A stretch of 64,000 bases of DNA, taken from positions 124,001 to 188,000 of the forward strand of contig JAJNNY010000004.1 of NCBI GenBank assembly GCA_022453515.1, given 5' to 3'. Positions 32,298 to 44,443 of this stretch are shown piece by piece. Position 1 is the first letter of the stretch. Every line of letters starts with the position of its first letter. The DNA is from Astrocystis sublimbata (taxonomy: Eukaryota; Ascomycota; Sordariomycetes; Xylariales; Xylariaceae). The notes under the pieces are model-generated. The model ran no database searches. It worked only from the letters and a program-made list of their open reading frames with translations, and had not been told where the DNA came from. Both the position numbers and the translations under genes were made by a program.

Positions 32298-34143
32298 ATG
32301 TCACCCACCGAGCCATCTCAGCAAGCCAGCTCCGGTAAGTGCTCGAGCGTACCCGGGGATCTCCTGCTGCTGGCTTTGCGCGCTGACCATGCCACCAAGC
32401 CGCCAAAAAGAAGAACAATAAGAAGAAGAAGAATGCCGCCGCCAAGTCCAAGGCAGCCGAAGAAAGCGCGAGAGCTGCCCAGGTAGCCAAGGACGGCGAG
32501 GCGCAAGATGACGACGGTGACCAGTCCGACGATAACGACGAGTCTGCAGCAACTGCGACCGCGGTATGACACAGAGAGATCAATCTGCCACGTCTTCAGT
32601 CACCAAGCGATACTAACGTCCCTGTCCAGGCTGACCCGTCGGACCAAGGAGACCATGGAGACCACGAAGACGCCGACGCCGCTGCAGCATCGACACCTAC
32701 AAACGGACACCCCGCCGAACCCACAATCCCGGATCCCGAAACAACAGCGCGTCTGGACGCCATGACGAAAGAGCGAGAGGCCCTCATGACCGAGGTGGGA
32801 GAATTAAGGAAACAGCTCGAAGACATACAGTCCGCCCACACGCAAGAGACCACGCAGCTCAAGTCCGATCTCGAAGATGTCGAGACAGCCAAGGGGGAAG
32901 TAGAGGAGCGCTATCAGAACCTCGTCGACCGAGTCGAGAAGATCAAGGAGAGCGTCGGCAATAGGCTAGCGCGAGGCAAGGAAGAGCTTGAAGAGAAGGA
33001 CCAGCGTATTGAGGAGCTTGAGGCGCAGAATGAAGACCTGCAGAGCAGTGGCGACACCTTCCAGAAGGAGATCGCCGGGTTACAGACAGAACTACAGGTT
33101 GCCACCAGGGAGCTGTCCAGCCTGCGCAGCAGGAATAACCTGTCGCAACAGAACTCGCTAAAGGAGAAAGAGGACATGACACGCCAAATGCAACACCTGA
33201 GAGAGGAAGCCGAGGCGGCCAAGGACGCCATGGGCGATTGGGAGGTCCTCGCAATGGAGGAACGGTCGATCCGGGAGAGTTTGGCCGACAAAACCACGGC
33301 GCTCGAGGAGCAGCTCGACAGTTTCAAGGAGAGCTACGAGCGTGCGGCTTCTGAGCGAGACACCCAGTCGCAGGCCGTCGATAGCCTGCAAAGAGCTCTC
33401 CAGGAAATCCAGGAAGCACGCAAGAAAGAGTTACGGGAGATGGTCGAGACGTCCGAGGAGCAGCTTCAAGCAATGAGGAAGCTTGTCCGGGAAGCCGACA
33501 CGGCGGCGTCAGACGCAGAAGCGGCGAGATCATCGCTGCAGAAGGAACTCGAGCGTATGGCACCGTTCGAGAAGGAAGTGAAAGAGAAGAACCTCCTCAT
33601 TGGGAAACTGCGTCATGAGGCTATTGTTCTCAATGACCATTTGACCAAAGCCCTCCGGTATCTGAAGAAGACGAAGCCTGAGGAGAGTATAGACAGGTCG
33701 GTCCAACTCCTATCCGCTATATTATTTGTATCTGGCCTCGTGCGACTAACAAAAACCCTTGCAGACAAATCGTTACAAACCACTTCCTCCAATTCCTCAC
33801 ATTAGATCGCTCAGATCCCAAGAAGTTCCAGATTCTGCAAGTCATCGCTGGCCTGCTCAACTGGACCGATGAGCAGCGTGAGCAGGCCGGGCTGGCGCGT
33901 CCGGGGGCCTCTTCAAACTCTCTCCGTCTGCCCTCGTCTCCGTTCCACAGGACGCCTAGCACGCCATCCCTGAATACGGAGTTCTTCTCGGAACCGACCC
34001 CTACCTCGGCCAACAAGGAGTCGCTCGCGGACCTGTGGGCCGGCTTTCTGGAGCGCAGTGTAGACGACGGCACCGGCCCCTCATCGCGGAAGGCGAGCAC
34101 GTCGAGCGTACCGCCAATCACGACGACGAAACCGGACAACTAA
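32298..34143 (+). CDS. RUD3: RUD3-type golgin with GRAB domain
   Basis: Structure: join(32298..32334, 32400..32563, 32630..33696, 33765..34143), 548 residues; introns are 65-68 nt and in phase. Golgins of this type sit at the cis-Golgi and tether vesicles through ARF-family GTPases. Visible order: a Lys/Asn-rich basic patch, an acidic Asp/Ser stretch, a long coiled coil from about 110 to 410 (heptad-rich, with RIEELEAQNEDLQ, LQKELERMAPFEKEV), then the GRAB domain. The GRAB domain is formed across intron 3 (IDRQIVTNHFLQFL... PKKFQILQVIAGLLNWTDEQ). A Ser/Pro/Thr-rich tail ends the protein. The GRAB motif separates it from GRIP golgins such as Imh1. Confidence 0.87.
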
Positions 34144-34973
34144 TTGTGGTAGCTGGAAGTCGAAACCCAAAATTCAAAGTGCATATCATTAGAGTCTGTA
34201 ATCTCCTGTACAGTACAATCGCAACCGTTTTTTCGTCCATCCTTCCACTTGTGTCGGTTTCGCAGCATAGCAGGCAACGCAAAGGCAAGCAAGGCTGCGA
34301 TGATCATCATCACATAAAATATCATCATGGCGTTACTTTTTTTTCACACGGCGCGGGGAGGAATATTGATTATTAGATGGAGAGGGTTACCAAGGGATTA
34401 TCACATCGCAACAGATGGGGATGGGTTATTCATGCTATGACAGGGTCCGTTGCTTGTTTGCATTCGTGTTATTTGGATCTACCCGTTGTTTGTTTTCATC
34501 CCCTTGCTGTTTTCAACCCGTTCGTTGTACCTTTGGGTCTTGCATTGTAGGATGAGCCGAGCCGAGTCGAACACAACATATTCGACGCATCAATTGTGTA
34601 TTGATAGCAAACTATGCAATGTTCTCATGATGCCGTTGTCCCTCTAAAGCCTACATTTGCAACATACTTTGAGTATGACACGAATTTCCCGCTTGTGGCT
34701 GATGCTTTGGTCCCAAGATAGGCATACGTGAGTGAACACTTTGACCCGGTTGTGGAAGAGAGCGATATGTTCCGAATCAGAAAATGGAAAGAAACAACCA
34801 TGCGTTATAGACTACGATTTACAACCGAATAACTCTGGCATGTCTAGTGCGAACGGGCAGACAGTGAACCAAGACCACACTCTAAAACCTGTACCGAATG
34901 ATAGTTCTGTGCTACGTGAAATCCAAACGCTTCGCCATCATGCTGATTTGATCAGAAAAATCTATCCACCTCT
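34144..34973. other. Convergent intergenic region
   Basis: 830 bp between the stop codons of RUD3 and the minus-strand membrane protein gene. AT-rich with T-runs, as expected of back-to-back 3' UTRs. No gene-like frame. Confidence 0.5.
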
Positions 34974-36149
34974 TCAATCCGCAGTCGCAGTGGTGGCCGC
35001 AGATGATATGGGCGGCCTCGGCTGCGGAAGCATGTTCGTCGCATACGTCTCCGCGTCGCGGGAAATGTCCCCGATATTGATACGATTCGCGAGCGCATCG
35101 TTCACGCCCTCGACCACGTCGCGGTCTTCCATGACCTCGCGCATGAGCCGCCCCTCGTGCGTCCAGTAGGCACTTGTGCGGGCGCGCAGGTCCTCGTCGC
35201 GCAGGCTCGTGTTCTTGACGATCCCGATGGCGCTCAGCCGGCTCTTGGTCGCCAGCAGCTGTCTTGTGACGGTCTCGACGCGGGCAGCCGGGTCCAGAGG
35301 CGCGGCGAACAGCCGATTGGTGGAGGACACGTAGATCAGGGAGGCGATGGCTACGTCGACGAGAGCGAGCGCCACGTAGCGCAGCGAGCGAGACGTCCAG
35401 AAGAACATGTCCAAGTCGCTGGGTCGGGTGGCGCGCGCGTTGGCGCCGTAGTTGTACGTGCTCACGATGTAGATATCGAGAGCAGCCAGCACGCCGGCAG
35501 CCATGGCTCCACTGCGCCGCCAGCGTGCAGCCTCATTCCCCGCGACGGTGGCCGAGGTGGCGATGCTCAGGATGATGAGGTTCAAAAGATGAGGGGCCAC
35601 AAGCGAGGGGAGCGCATAGTAGAGGTACGTCTTGGGCTCGTCGGAAAGGCAGAACGGACACGAGGCGAGCACATCGGGGCCGAACTGCAGGTACAGGAGC
35701 CGGGACTCGAGATTGACGAACTTGAGGCGCAGGACATCGTCGCTCGGTGTAAGGAAGTGGCCTGGTCGGAGGGAGGATAGACGGGTGAAGAGCACGTCGG
35801 TGGGGGTCTGCAGACGCGATGCAGTCAGGCGGAGGAGATTCTCGGGTGAGAAGGGCGGCGTGGCGCGGACGAGGAGAAAGAGGGAGATGGAGGCGAGGAT
35901 GGAGATGGCGCGGAAGGCGAGCGCGGGGAGGGGTCGTATAGGTTGGTTCGCGGCTTTCGAGGCGGCTTTGAGATTTTGATAGTAGCCTATTGCTTTGGGG
36001 AGCAAGATGGGACCGAAGAAGAGGAGGAGGGACTTGATCCTGTGATATTGTGTTGTATTAATACGTTGTTCAGTCTTCCAAGTCCCCGTCGTGGCGTAGA
36101 TAGCATTGAAGACTACCTGTACTTACGTCCCCCACGAGATAGACACCAT
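34974..36149 (-). CDS. Conserved fungal multi-pass membrane protein of unknown function
   Basis: Structure: complement(34974..36039, 36127..36149), 362 residues. A 23-nt first exon (MVSISWG + split codon) is joined by an 87-nt GTAAGT..CAG intron to IKSLLLFFGPILLPKAI. Hydrophobic segments lie near residues 7-22, 38-56, 130-155, 170-195 and 212-230. A CPFC motif (about 120) lies in the first loop, and a soluble C-terminal region with charged helices follows. Similar proteins are found in Pezizomycotina, often carrying uninformative database labels. I see no catalytic motif. The soluble tail and an LPLPALAFRAIS-like N-terminal segment suggest an organelle membrane protein, which is inference only. 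Convergent with RUD3. Confidence 0.7.
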
Positions 36150-37100
36150 GGTAGATCGCGAATCGTTGATCGGGCTCTCGGCGTTATCTCATGTTGTAGT
36201 CATGAATGGCGTCTCTCCTATCTGGGCGGGGTGTGCTGTGGAGATTGTGGTCACTTGTAGGAATAGGCGCAAAATAGTAAGGGAAAATGGAAGTGAGGCC
36301 AGATGTTCGTCGGCCTCGTCATAATCCCATGTATCCAGCACAGTTCCTCAATTAAGTATCTAGGTACCTTAGGTAACTTTAATTACATGTACGGTGCCAA
36401 GCGTATTAGCCTGAGGTACCTACATATGTAGTGCCCTGTGCTCCCTAAAGGTGCCGAGGGTGTCTACCTAGGACCTACATACATCGTGTACATACCCCTG
36501 CCCAAGAGATGGCGCTAGTTTTTGAGATCAGCGGAGCATTTGATTGGCCAACAATGCCAGTATCCGCTGGCGTCCTTGGCCCATAAATTCTTTCGATTTT
36601 TCAAACTTTCTTTCACTTCGATCTTCATCACATCCTCCAAACAACGAGACGCTACCATCCATGTGAAGCGACTCTAAGCTTCGCAAGCTCATCCCGGCTG
36701 ATGAATGCGAGAGGCTGTACGGGCTACACATGCTATACACTAGGTAGGCTCTTGCTTGCCTTTGAACCAGGGCGCATGAGGGCGTGCCCAACCAGATGTT
36801 ATGGCGACGGTGCAGGTAAGATAGGAAGGAATGAATACTTTGTTTGGCACTTTCGAAGCTTTGGCGACCTTTTTTCACGGTGGTCGCCAGAGTCAAAAAG
36901 AATGCCTAGATCGACCCCAAGTACTCTGCCAAGAGTCATCTCAATCGTGTTACAGAGTCATAGCCTTCGCGCAATGATACACTCTGCGTCAAAATAGATG
37001 AGAGATATGCCCCAAATGACTCATGAATCGTGATATGTATTCGCTTTTCTCTGACCGTATGTATGGACGTAGGACGATACAATCCCACTTGATCTATCCT
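36150..37100. other. Intergenic region, no gene seen
   Basis: 950 bp between two minus-strand genes: promoter of the membrane protein gene and 3' UTR of GET1. GTACCTA/CCTAGG strings cluster at about 36355-36480. No gene-like frame. Confidence 0.5.
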
Positions 37101-37889
37101 TCACGTGTTCTTCTTCTTCTTGGCCGCTTCTGTCGCGGGCTGTTTCTGTGGCGATCTCGATCCCAGCGCAGAGGCTATTGCCGCCTGGATCGCATCGCTG
37201 AACAGCAGTACTGCTGCCGTACAGGCCGTCTGCCATGAGACTATGCTGATGCTGCCGAGTGGTGCTCGCGGAAACGATAGTACCCACTCGACATAGTAGG
37301 GGAACCAGCTGCTTGGGAGCCAGAACATGGGCTCCTTCCCGTAGATCCAGGGCAGTATGAACTTGACTCCAGACGTGGCAGTCCAGCGGATGATTCCGGC
37401 GGTGCGGTCGAACGTGGCTTTCGAGGCATCGTGGGTGGCTTCTGCAACAGAGAAAACATGATCATCAGTACAAGTACAATCCCACTGCGAGCCAGCCGAT
37501 ATCTCGCGGCTATCGCAGTATCCGATCAAACCAGGCAAGTGCAGGCGCTTACTCAGCTTCTCGAACTTCTCGAGTTGTTTGTCATGTTGTCGCCGGAGCT
37601 TCGCCCACTTGGCGAATTGGTCTTGGCTGCTCGTCGCATTCAGGTCACGTCGGATGGCTAGGTACTCTGTCTGGAGCGTGTTCTTCTCGGCTGCCTGTTT
37701 ACGCAGCTCGGGCGAGACGAGGAGAAACAGGTTCCACAGCTGCGCGAGCATGGTCAGCTTGCTCACACTGCAAATTTGGATATTGTGGTCGGGCGTGCGT
37801 ACCGCATTGTTGATGGTTGCGGCCCCGATGGTGTTCACCAAGTGAACGGCCACCTCGACCAGCAGAACGACGAGAAGCAAGGACGGCAT
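37101..37889 (-). CDS. GET1: GET1, ER receptor subunit for tail-anchored protein insertion
   Basis: Structure: complement(37101..37441, 37553..37889), 225 residues; the 111-nt intron (GTAAGC..CAG) joins FEKL to KATHDASKATFDR. Get1/WRB binds Get3 with tail-anchored cargo at the ER and forms the insertase with Get2. Visible: first membrane segment MPSLLLVVLLVEVAVHLV, the cytosolic coiled coil (about 60-115, LRKQAAEKNTLQTEYLAIRR..), and two C-terminal membrane segments. Between these is the hallmark MFWLPSSWFPYYVEWVLSFP, followed by a Lys-rich tail. The start at MPSLLLVV was preferred to the ATG 18 nt upstream because it matches the family N-terminus. Divergent from the prenyltransferase-alpha-repeat gene. 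Confidence 0.93.
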   Translation of the reverse strand: MPSLLLVVLLVEVAVHLVNTIGAATINNAVRTPDHNIQICSVSKLTMLAQLWNLFLLVSPELRKQAAEKNTLQTEYLAIRRDLNATSSQDQFAKWAKLRRQHDKQLEKFEKLSKRLHLPGLIGYCDSREISAGSQWDCTCTDDHVFSVAEATHDASKATFDRTAGIIRWTATSGVKFILPWIYGKEPMFWLPSSWFPYYVEWVLSFPRAPLGSISIVSWQTACTAAVLLFSDAIQAAIASALGSRSPQKQPATEAAKKKKNT

Positions 37890-38511
37890 GGTGTCCGTTG
37901 TTCCCACGCACGAGGTTCGTCAGAAGGCGCTGCAGCGAGTGAGCCAAATCGTGGGGGAGTGCAAACAGCCTTGTGGTGGGAATGAGGCATACGGTACATT
38001 TCCGCTTACATACTTCTTAGGTAGCTCCAGGCATTTGGGCTGTGGCCAGTTCTACATCATAGTGGATCCGCCCGATAAGTGGCAGCCTGAGGCGGCACGG
38101 GAGCTGGATCCCCACATGAGCAATTCAGGGGCCCACCAGAGACGCCGACATGCAACCTACTCTCGCCTACCTCGCCTACATAGGTATTCTTATACCTATC
38201 TGTGGCACGTGCGAAACCCCACCACGCGCCACGCCCGTGTACCTTACCGAGCTTACCTACCTCCTCCAAAAGTACATACATGTATCTATCAAGTATGTAT
38301 GTCTTGAATTGAAGCCATCCACGCAACTTTCGAAGTTCCATTACAAATATAACATGAAACAGAAGCACAACCCGAGCGAGACATCAGCTTGTTAAAGAAA
38401 TTCTCTGCAGCCGCTCTCGTGCAGATTAGGTTGTTCAGCCTCCTGTAGCTGGTTAGAGTTCCAGGTCTCGCTCGATGCGAGTCGCTTCGCCCAGCAACCT
38501 TCCTACCAATT
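37890..38511. promoter_or_regulatory. Divergent promoter region GET1 / PTAR1-like
   Basis: 622 bp shared by two divergent starts. CTACCTCG/TAGGTATT strings occur near 38158-38205. No gene-like frame. Confidence 0.4.
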
Positions 38512-39513
38512 ATGTCGAGATCTCTGGACAGCAACCTACTGTCTCAATTGAAGTTGGAGGATCCCAGACCAGTGTATGAGGAGCTATCAAGCTTGTTCGC
38601 CAATCTACCCCATTCCGGCTTGCTAGAGATTGAAATCCTTGGGCAGAGTCATCAGCTTGAAGCGGGTGTCAATTACTTGCAAGACGGAAATGCTATAGCG
38701 ATTCCGAAGCTGAGGCTCGTGCAGGCCTTCTTCGTGGCGCGCAGGATACTCCATGCCTATCTTGCAACGGCTGTCGAGGTCGTTCCCGAGTCTGTCACAG
38801 CTGCAACCGCCATACTCTTACTGATGGACCCAGAGCATCTCACGGCCGCCAACACACGGAAACGTGCCCTCTCAACCCCTAGTAATATGACCCAAGACAA
38901 CCTGAAAAAAGAGAAGCAGTTTGTTGATTCACTGCTCACTGCTAGATTGCATCGCCACACAAAATCTCCTACCCTCTGGTTCCACCGGCGTTGGGTCGTG
39001 ACGACTTGTTGCACACTAGGGATGGTCCTGAATACCCGCCACGATATGCAAAACGTGGTCATGGTCGCCGGCGCACGACATCCTCGTAATTACGTGGCCT
39101 GGCAACATGCTCGATTTCTAGTAGACCATGACCCTAGTCTGGTGGCAGTTGTTGCCTCTGACGTGACGGAGTTCTGTTTGAGAAACCACTCCGACATTTC
39201 CGGGTGGGCTTTCTTATCTGACTGCATCTCGAGGATTCAGGACGAGGAAAGTCGAAAACTGGCCTGCACATCAGTCCTTCATGATGTTCTTTCCATGGCC
39301 GAGTCATTTCGTTGGACAAATGAGTCAGTCTGGGTGTTTTTGCGCACGGTTGTGGCAAGAGAATGTGTCGACGAGCATGACTTCAGGTGTTTCATCGCCA
39401 CGAATGACAAGCTGACAGCCCTAATGCCACATAACTCTCCCCAGTGGGATATTCTGGAGCGGGCTCGGCAATGGTGCAGTAACTGCCGCGTGTCAACGTC
39501 TTGTCAAACTTGA
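38512..39513 (+). CDS. Protein prenyltransferase alpha-subunit-repeat protein (PTAR1-like)
   Basis: A single exon of 333 residues with no introns. It carries the helical PPTA repeats of prenyltransferase alpha subunits. The clearest are SPTLWFHRRWVV (about 152) and HPRNYVAWQHARFL (about 190), with a degenerate third near HSDISGWAFLSDCI. The pattern W-X-X-R/H-R-X-W in repeat one is well kept. It is shorter and more divergent than RAM2 or BET4 and lacks their N-terminal part. It is therefore likely the PTAR1-like accessory group, not a catalytic farnesyl- or geranylgeranyltransferase subunit. The role is unknown in moulds. It is divergent from GET1, 622 bp away. Confidence 0.8.
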   Translation: MSRSLDSNLLSQLKLEDPRPVYEELSSLFANLPHSGLLEIEILGQSHQLEAGVNYLQDGNAIAIPKLRLVQAFFVARRILHAYLATAVEVVPESVTAATAILLLMDPEHLTAANTRKRALSTPSNMTQDNLKKEKQFVDSLLTARLHRHTKSPTLWFHRRWVVTTCCTLGMVLNTRHDMQNVVMVAGARHPRNYVAWQHARFLVDHDPSLVAVVASDVTEFCLRNHSDISGWAFLSDCISRIQDEESRKLACTSVLHDVLSMAESFRWTNESVWVFLRTVVARECVDEHDFRCFIATNDKLTALMPHNSPQWDILERARQWCSNCRVSTSCQT

Positions 39514-42500
39514 GACCAGTTGCATCATGAGTCGTAAGCCGAAGCTCCTCTTTTTTGCCAGCTGCGGATGACTTTGGAGACAAGGATATTTGAATATCTT
39601 GAGTCTGGATACTACATTATTCATGCGGCCTTCCTTAATCGCCATGCCGATCCGAAACAAGAGACGGATGCAATGCCAATGCTGACACTGCTACATCTTT
39701 CGGCGGTTCACTTTGCGGTGGCTCATACAATTCATACTTTGGCTACATGAATCAGCAGTAGGAATAATGGTCCTGTGCAACTACCATAACCGAACATCAG
39801 GAACTATCAACATCCGTGTCGTCTCACATTATTTGTGGCTTGCTGCAGTGATACGTCGTGTACGGAGCCGATGCAGGACTACAGTAGCGATAGGCCAGGA
39901 ATTTACCGAGAGACTACAACCCATGTTCAAAGCGACTACTCATAATCAAGATTACAATCGATATTCAGCATTGTCGCGGCTCGGCAGTGCGGCGATAGCC
40001 AATATTGCCGCCATCATATCAGGATGATCGACCACATATGGGGAAAGCTGGTCCTTGTACTTGAAACACTGGACAGCCTAGGCGAACGTCGATAGCCGAA
40101 ATGTTGACATTATCACCAGGACACTACACTACAGTAATTGACTTGAAAATAGCAACTCGATTGACAGCATATCATTCGTTCGGAAGAACCTCTCCTACCC
40201 AGATTCGAACCCACATTACGTGTCCATGTTATTGGGGATACCCTGCCGAGCTGCTGCTATGAGTGAGAGACCTAACCGGCTGCAACGGCTTTTACCACGT
40301 GAGGAAGGTCTGTGGATGTTGCCATTCTAGAAGCGCACTTCAGGTCAAGAGAATATTGCAACCATCAACAAACGCACACAATTTCACCTGTCATCATCTT
40401 GCTTTGGGCCGCGACTTACAAGTACATAACACACAGAGGCAATGAGCAGGAACCGAGTTCTTGTCTTAAACCCTGCAAAGGATAATGCCGTATGTGGAGA
40501 GCCCCTTGTCGGATCCCTGTATCCCCCTTTAACCCAGCAGCCACTAGTGTCACATATGGATTATCGACCCACTCATCAGCACAGACTGACTGGTTTGACT
40601 GGCTTGACTGGAATCAAGCTGAGAGATAGACGACGCGTTAATCTATCAGCGAGACAAAGAGCCTCAAGAACCGGAGACTATGATTCCCGGTCTGTTGGAC
40701 GTGAGCGTGGGAAGGATACGAGGCGTCAGTTTCGAAACATGGCGCAGTGTAGACCAATATGTATTTCGGGCATCTGGGAGAGTGGCTTGGACTGACAGTT
40801 GTTGGTGACTAGGGAATCGGATATATCAACCCTGTCAAAATCGGCAGAGGTCGCCAGTCATTGCGCCAGTACATCCGACATAGCCTGACAGACTGGGAAA
40901 GTCATGAGCGCCATCAGTGGTTTGTCGACTCTTGTCAGTTCCACGAGTATTCTATATTATTAAGGTTTCGGGCTAGAAACGGCGCGATATTACAATGAGA
41001 AGCACGAAATGAGACCTGAATCGCGGTCGTCGGGCTGCTACAGCCATGGCCATGTCTTCCAAACAAACTTCAAGGCACGTTTCCATCAAACAGTTCGTTT
41101 GTATTAAACATGAAAGTGAGGAGTCGCATAAATGGTAATTAATATATGTACTATTCGCAGGCTCAGCACGGTCCCCGTATAGTATCTTGTCATTAAGCAG
41201 GTCGTGTACTGTGAATTGAATAATAGCAGGCCAACCCTAAGATCGACAAGACAGGGGTCTGGGCGGATTGTACATCGGGCTAATTGGTCTCGCAGATTGT
41301 GACGTTCGAGCAAATCGCGCCACGGACTAGACTATACTCGTCGAGTACTAGAGTAAGACACTTGCCGCACGCGAAGAGTTAAGTCCCCGGGAGGTTCATG
41401 GGGGGATGCTGCTAACAGTGATATGGCCCGGCAGGGGTTGCGGCCAATTGTAAGCGCCTCCCCAATCCGTCTGTTCATTTTGGGGCCAGACGAGCCAGAA
41501 TCCCGGCTAGATCAGACCTGACCAAGACCTGATCAGACCGTTGGTTGGTGCCCAGGATGCCAGGTGATGGGATGAGGTGTGAGAACGGCTGCACGTAATC
41601 AATAGGTACCAACTGCAGCATCCGGCCCAAACCGTCGCCAGACGGTTATGCTATGTAAGTACAGTACAGCCACGGGACCGGCCACGGCCACGAGAGACGG
41701 GCAAGTTGTACATGTAAGCAAGCTGCATATGTTGGAACAAAGCCGCAGGTCGCCGAGCCATCCATGTAACCTTGAACGGTCCATGGCAATGGCAAGCTTC
41801 CGTATGCACGCTACTAACCGGTTGGTCCAGCGAACCGGGTTTAATGTTCACATACAGTACTGTATGTACATTAACAAGCGAGGCGAGCTTGACAAGCCGA
41901 CTAAGGTGAGTGCCAGTCTCGCCAGTCTCCACAGCAGCACGATTCAACGCCAATCTTGTCTCCATATCTAGCTATCCCCATCTTATATTTCCATCTAACA
42001 TCTCCACCAACCTCTGGGACCGCGCTGCACCTCCACCTCCCTCCCACCTATCAGTCCTGTCGTTGCTGGTCGTTGTTGGTGTTGTCGCTGCTAACAACAC
42101 TGTAATGTGGTCATACTAACCTGCCTGTGACATAATAATAGTCGTTTCTTGTTTTGTATCTACTGTATTTTAACAGCATATCATACTTCATCCTAATTCT
42201 GTCCCTGACTCGAGCGAGCATTGGAAAGCGTTGTGTGGCGGCTTATATACATCATCTCTCTTTGTCTCACCTATTCCACGCATCCCTTGTCTTGGAATCC
42301 AACTCGACCATATATTGGATTCGCGATACTCGCTTTTGCTTAACCTATCAAGACCCTGCATTCCTTGGTCGTCGCATTCGCTCGCGAGACTTTCGTTTTT
42401 CCTCGCCTCGCTTGACGGCTTCTCCTAGCCCGGAAGAGCCGCTCTTTCGTTCTCGGTATCACCAATGCCGTCCGTCAACTCCATCGTCACGTAATCCCTG

Positions 42501-42780
42501 AGGCTTGGAGTCTGGCACTCGGTCGCCTGCTTTACCAATACGCGGTTGATATATCTGGGTCTCGATTTATCTACACGAAACGATCGTTTTACGAAGCCAG
42601 TCGGCTTAAGACTATACACTCTCGCTGTCGACGACCAGTACATGCTACACCTTGCCGAGCCGGATTGGAATCAGAGAAAGCTCTCGGGTTCTTTGTGTGC
42701 GAGGCGTGCTCAGGAGAACGGGGCAGCTCATCCGTAGGTAGTAGGGCTACTCCGCTGTGTTGGTTTCCACTTGTATCAAA
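39514..42780. other. Long gene-poor stretch
   Basis: 3.3 kb without a convincing gene. A 117-codon plus-strand ATG frame at 40442-40795 contains a short GLTGLTG repeat and basic C-terminus but resembles no family. I consider it doubtful. From about 41980 to 42780 the plus strand is strongly pyrimidine-rich, like a long promoter and 5' leader for the aspartic protease. A B-box-like motif near 40203 does not form a tRNA. Confidence 0.5.
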
Positions 42781-44443
42781 ATGCATCACGCCTTCACTTT
42801 TCTTCAACTTTCGTTATGGATTACAAGCATATCTGCTTTGGCACTCGGTGTGCCGGGGAGTCGTCCTGAAATCAGGAGTCCAGGGGATGATGGGAGCTCC
42901 AGAGGATTCGTTACATTCAAACTGGTCAAGAAGGCTACAACGGTTAGTAATTCGGACAGACCATCAAGAGAATTCCACTGACCTTGATGCAACGTACAGT
43001 CCGACAAATTTAGAATACCCGTCACCCCACGAGCCCCGCGCAGCGCTGGACAAGGCATAGGAGATGGGTTCGTCATCCATGACAGGGCATCTGGATACCA
43101 AGTCGTCGAGGCTGAGAAGGCGACATTCAAGAACAGTGTTGGTATCGACCAGGATGGAACGGACTATTCATACTTCGCCGAGGTCGAGCTCGGATCAGAA
43201 GGCAAGCAGCTTTTCATGCTTCTCGACACAGGTGCCAGCACTACATGGGTCATGGGCTCGACGTGCACGTCCAAATCATGCCTCATGCACAAGACCTTCG
43301 GACCGGACGATTCAAAAACATTCAACGACACAGGCAAGACTTATGCCGTAGAGTATGGCACTGGCTCTGTTCGCGGCCACGTCGTCGAAGACACGCTATC
43401 TCTAGCCGGGCTTTCGGTCAGAATCCCTTTCGGGGTCGCCAACACAACCTCGGACCAGTTCCTCCAATTTCCCTTTGACGGTATCCTCGGCCTGGCCACC
43501 AGCTCCGACACGTGGTTGACTGCCGTCACGAACGCCAAACTGGTCGACTCCAATCTGTTTGGGATCAGCTTGTCGAGGAGCTCGGACGGAACGAATGATG
43601 GGGAGATCGTGTTTGGCGCGGTCAACCCAGACAAGTACACGGGAGACATCACGTATTCGTCTGTCAAATCAGATAGCGCCTGGACGATTCCTATGGATGA
43701 CATCAACGTCAGCGGCGAGTCGGCTGGTGTCACGGGGCGATCGGCTTACATCGACACGGGTACCAGCTTTGTGTTTGGGCCGCCGGATGATGTGAAGGCG
43801 TTGTACAAGCTCATTCCCGGCTCGTCATCAAAGGACGGCTCAGCTTACACTGTCCCCTGTGACACGGACAAGCAGGTGGCCTTCGCCTTCTCGGGGCAGA
43901 GCTGGAAAGTATCGCCCAAAGACTTCATCTCCGGACCCAACGGTGATGGTGTCTGCACGGGCAACATCTACGGGATGGAGTATGTCCCAGGTGGGTGGTT
44001 ACTTGGGGATGTGTTCCTGAAGAACGTCTACAGCGTCTTTGATGTGGACAATGGGCGTATTGGTCAGCTTCATCCCGTCCCAAACATGGCTTGCCATTTC
44101 ACGTATCGTGACTAACAGAACAACAGGATTTGCTGCCAAAGCAGTTCCAGATACGACTGAACCAAGTACCACAACCACAACAGTTCCTACGGAAACACCC
44201 TCAGCGACGGCCTCGACAGACTCGGCCTCGGCGAGTGCAACCTCGACAGGCATGCCGACGGGAATGCCGTCAGGCGGACTGAACGGACATGAAACACCCT
44301 CGGGAACGGACTCGTCTACGGACGAGCCATCAAACACGGCGGAACCGGATTCAACGGGGGATTCCGCTGGAGCCAGACTCTGTGCAAGGTGCACCATCGC
44401 ATTGCTTGCACCGTTGTTGTCGATGATAGCCATGGTGGTTTGA
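42781..44443 (+). CDS. GPI-type secreted aspartic protease (yapsin/CtsD-like)
   Basis: Structure: join(42781..42942, 43000..44062, 44127..44443), 513 residues; introns are 57 and 64 nt and in phase. It is a pepsin-family A1 endopeptidase. Visible: a signal peptide (about 1-23, ...WITSISALALG), a propeptide, first catalytic Asp in LLDTGASTTW (about 130), flap YGTGS, second catalytic Asp in IDTGTSFVF (about 306), and a disulfide-type Cys pair at VPCDT and GVCTG. After the catalytic domain comes a Ser/Thr-rich stalk (about 412-485) and a hydrophobic C-terminus (TIALLAPLLSMIAMVV). Together these predict a GPI anchor and cell-wall or membrane location. The last intron removes an early stop (..TYRD) and adds the stalk. 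Retention of that intron would give a soluble form. Confidence 0.93.

Noticed and set aside
35157..35780. 207-codon plus-strand frame
   Set aside because: Antisense to the membrane protein gene, and rich in the biased residues expected of a shadow frame.
40190..40225. tRNA-like B-box (GGTTCGAATC on the minus strand)
   Set aside because: The T-stem does not pair, and no matching acceptor or anticodon arms are found within 90 nt.
40442..40795. 117-codon plus-strand ATG frame
   Set aside because: An orphan with no promoter signal or homology that I can recognise. Kept only as a doubtful note.
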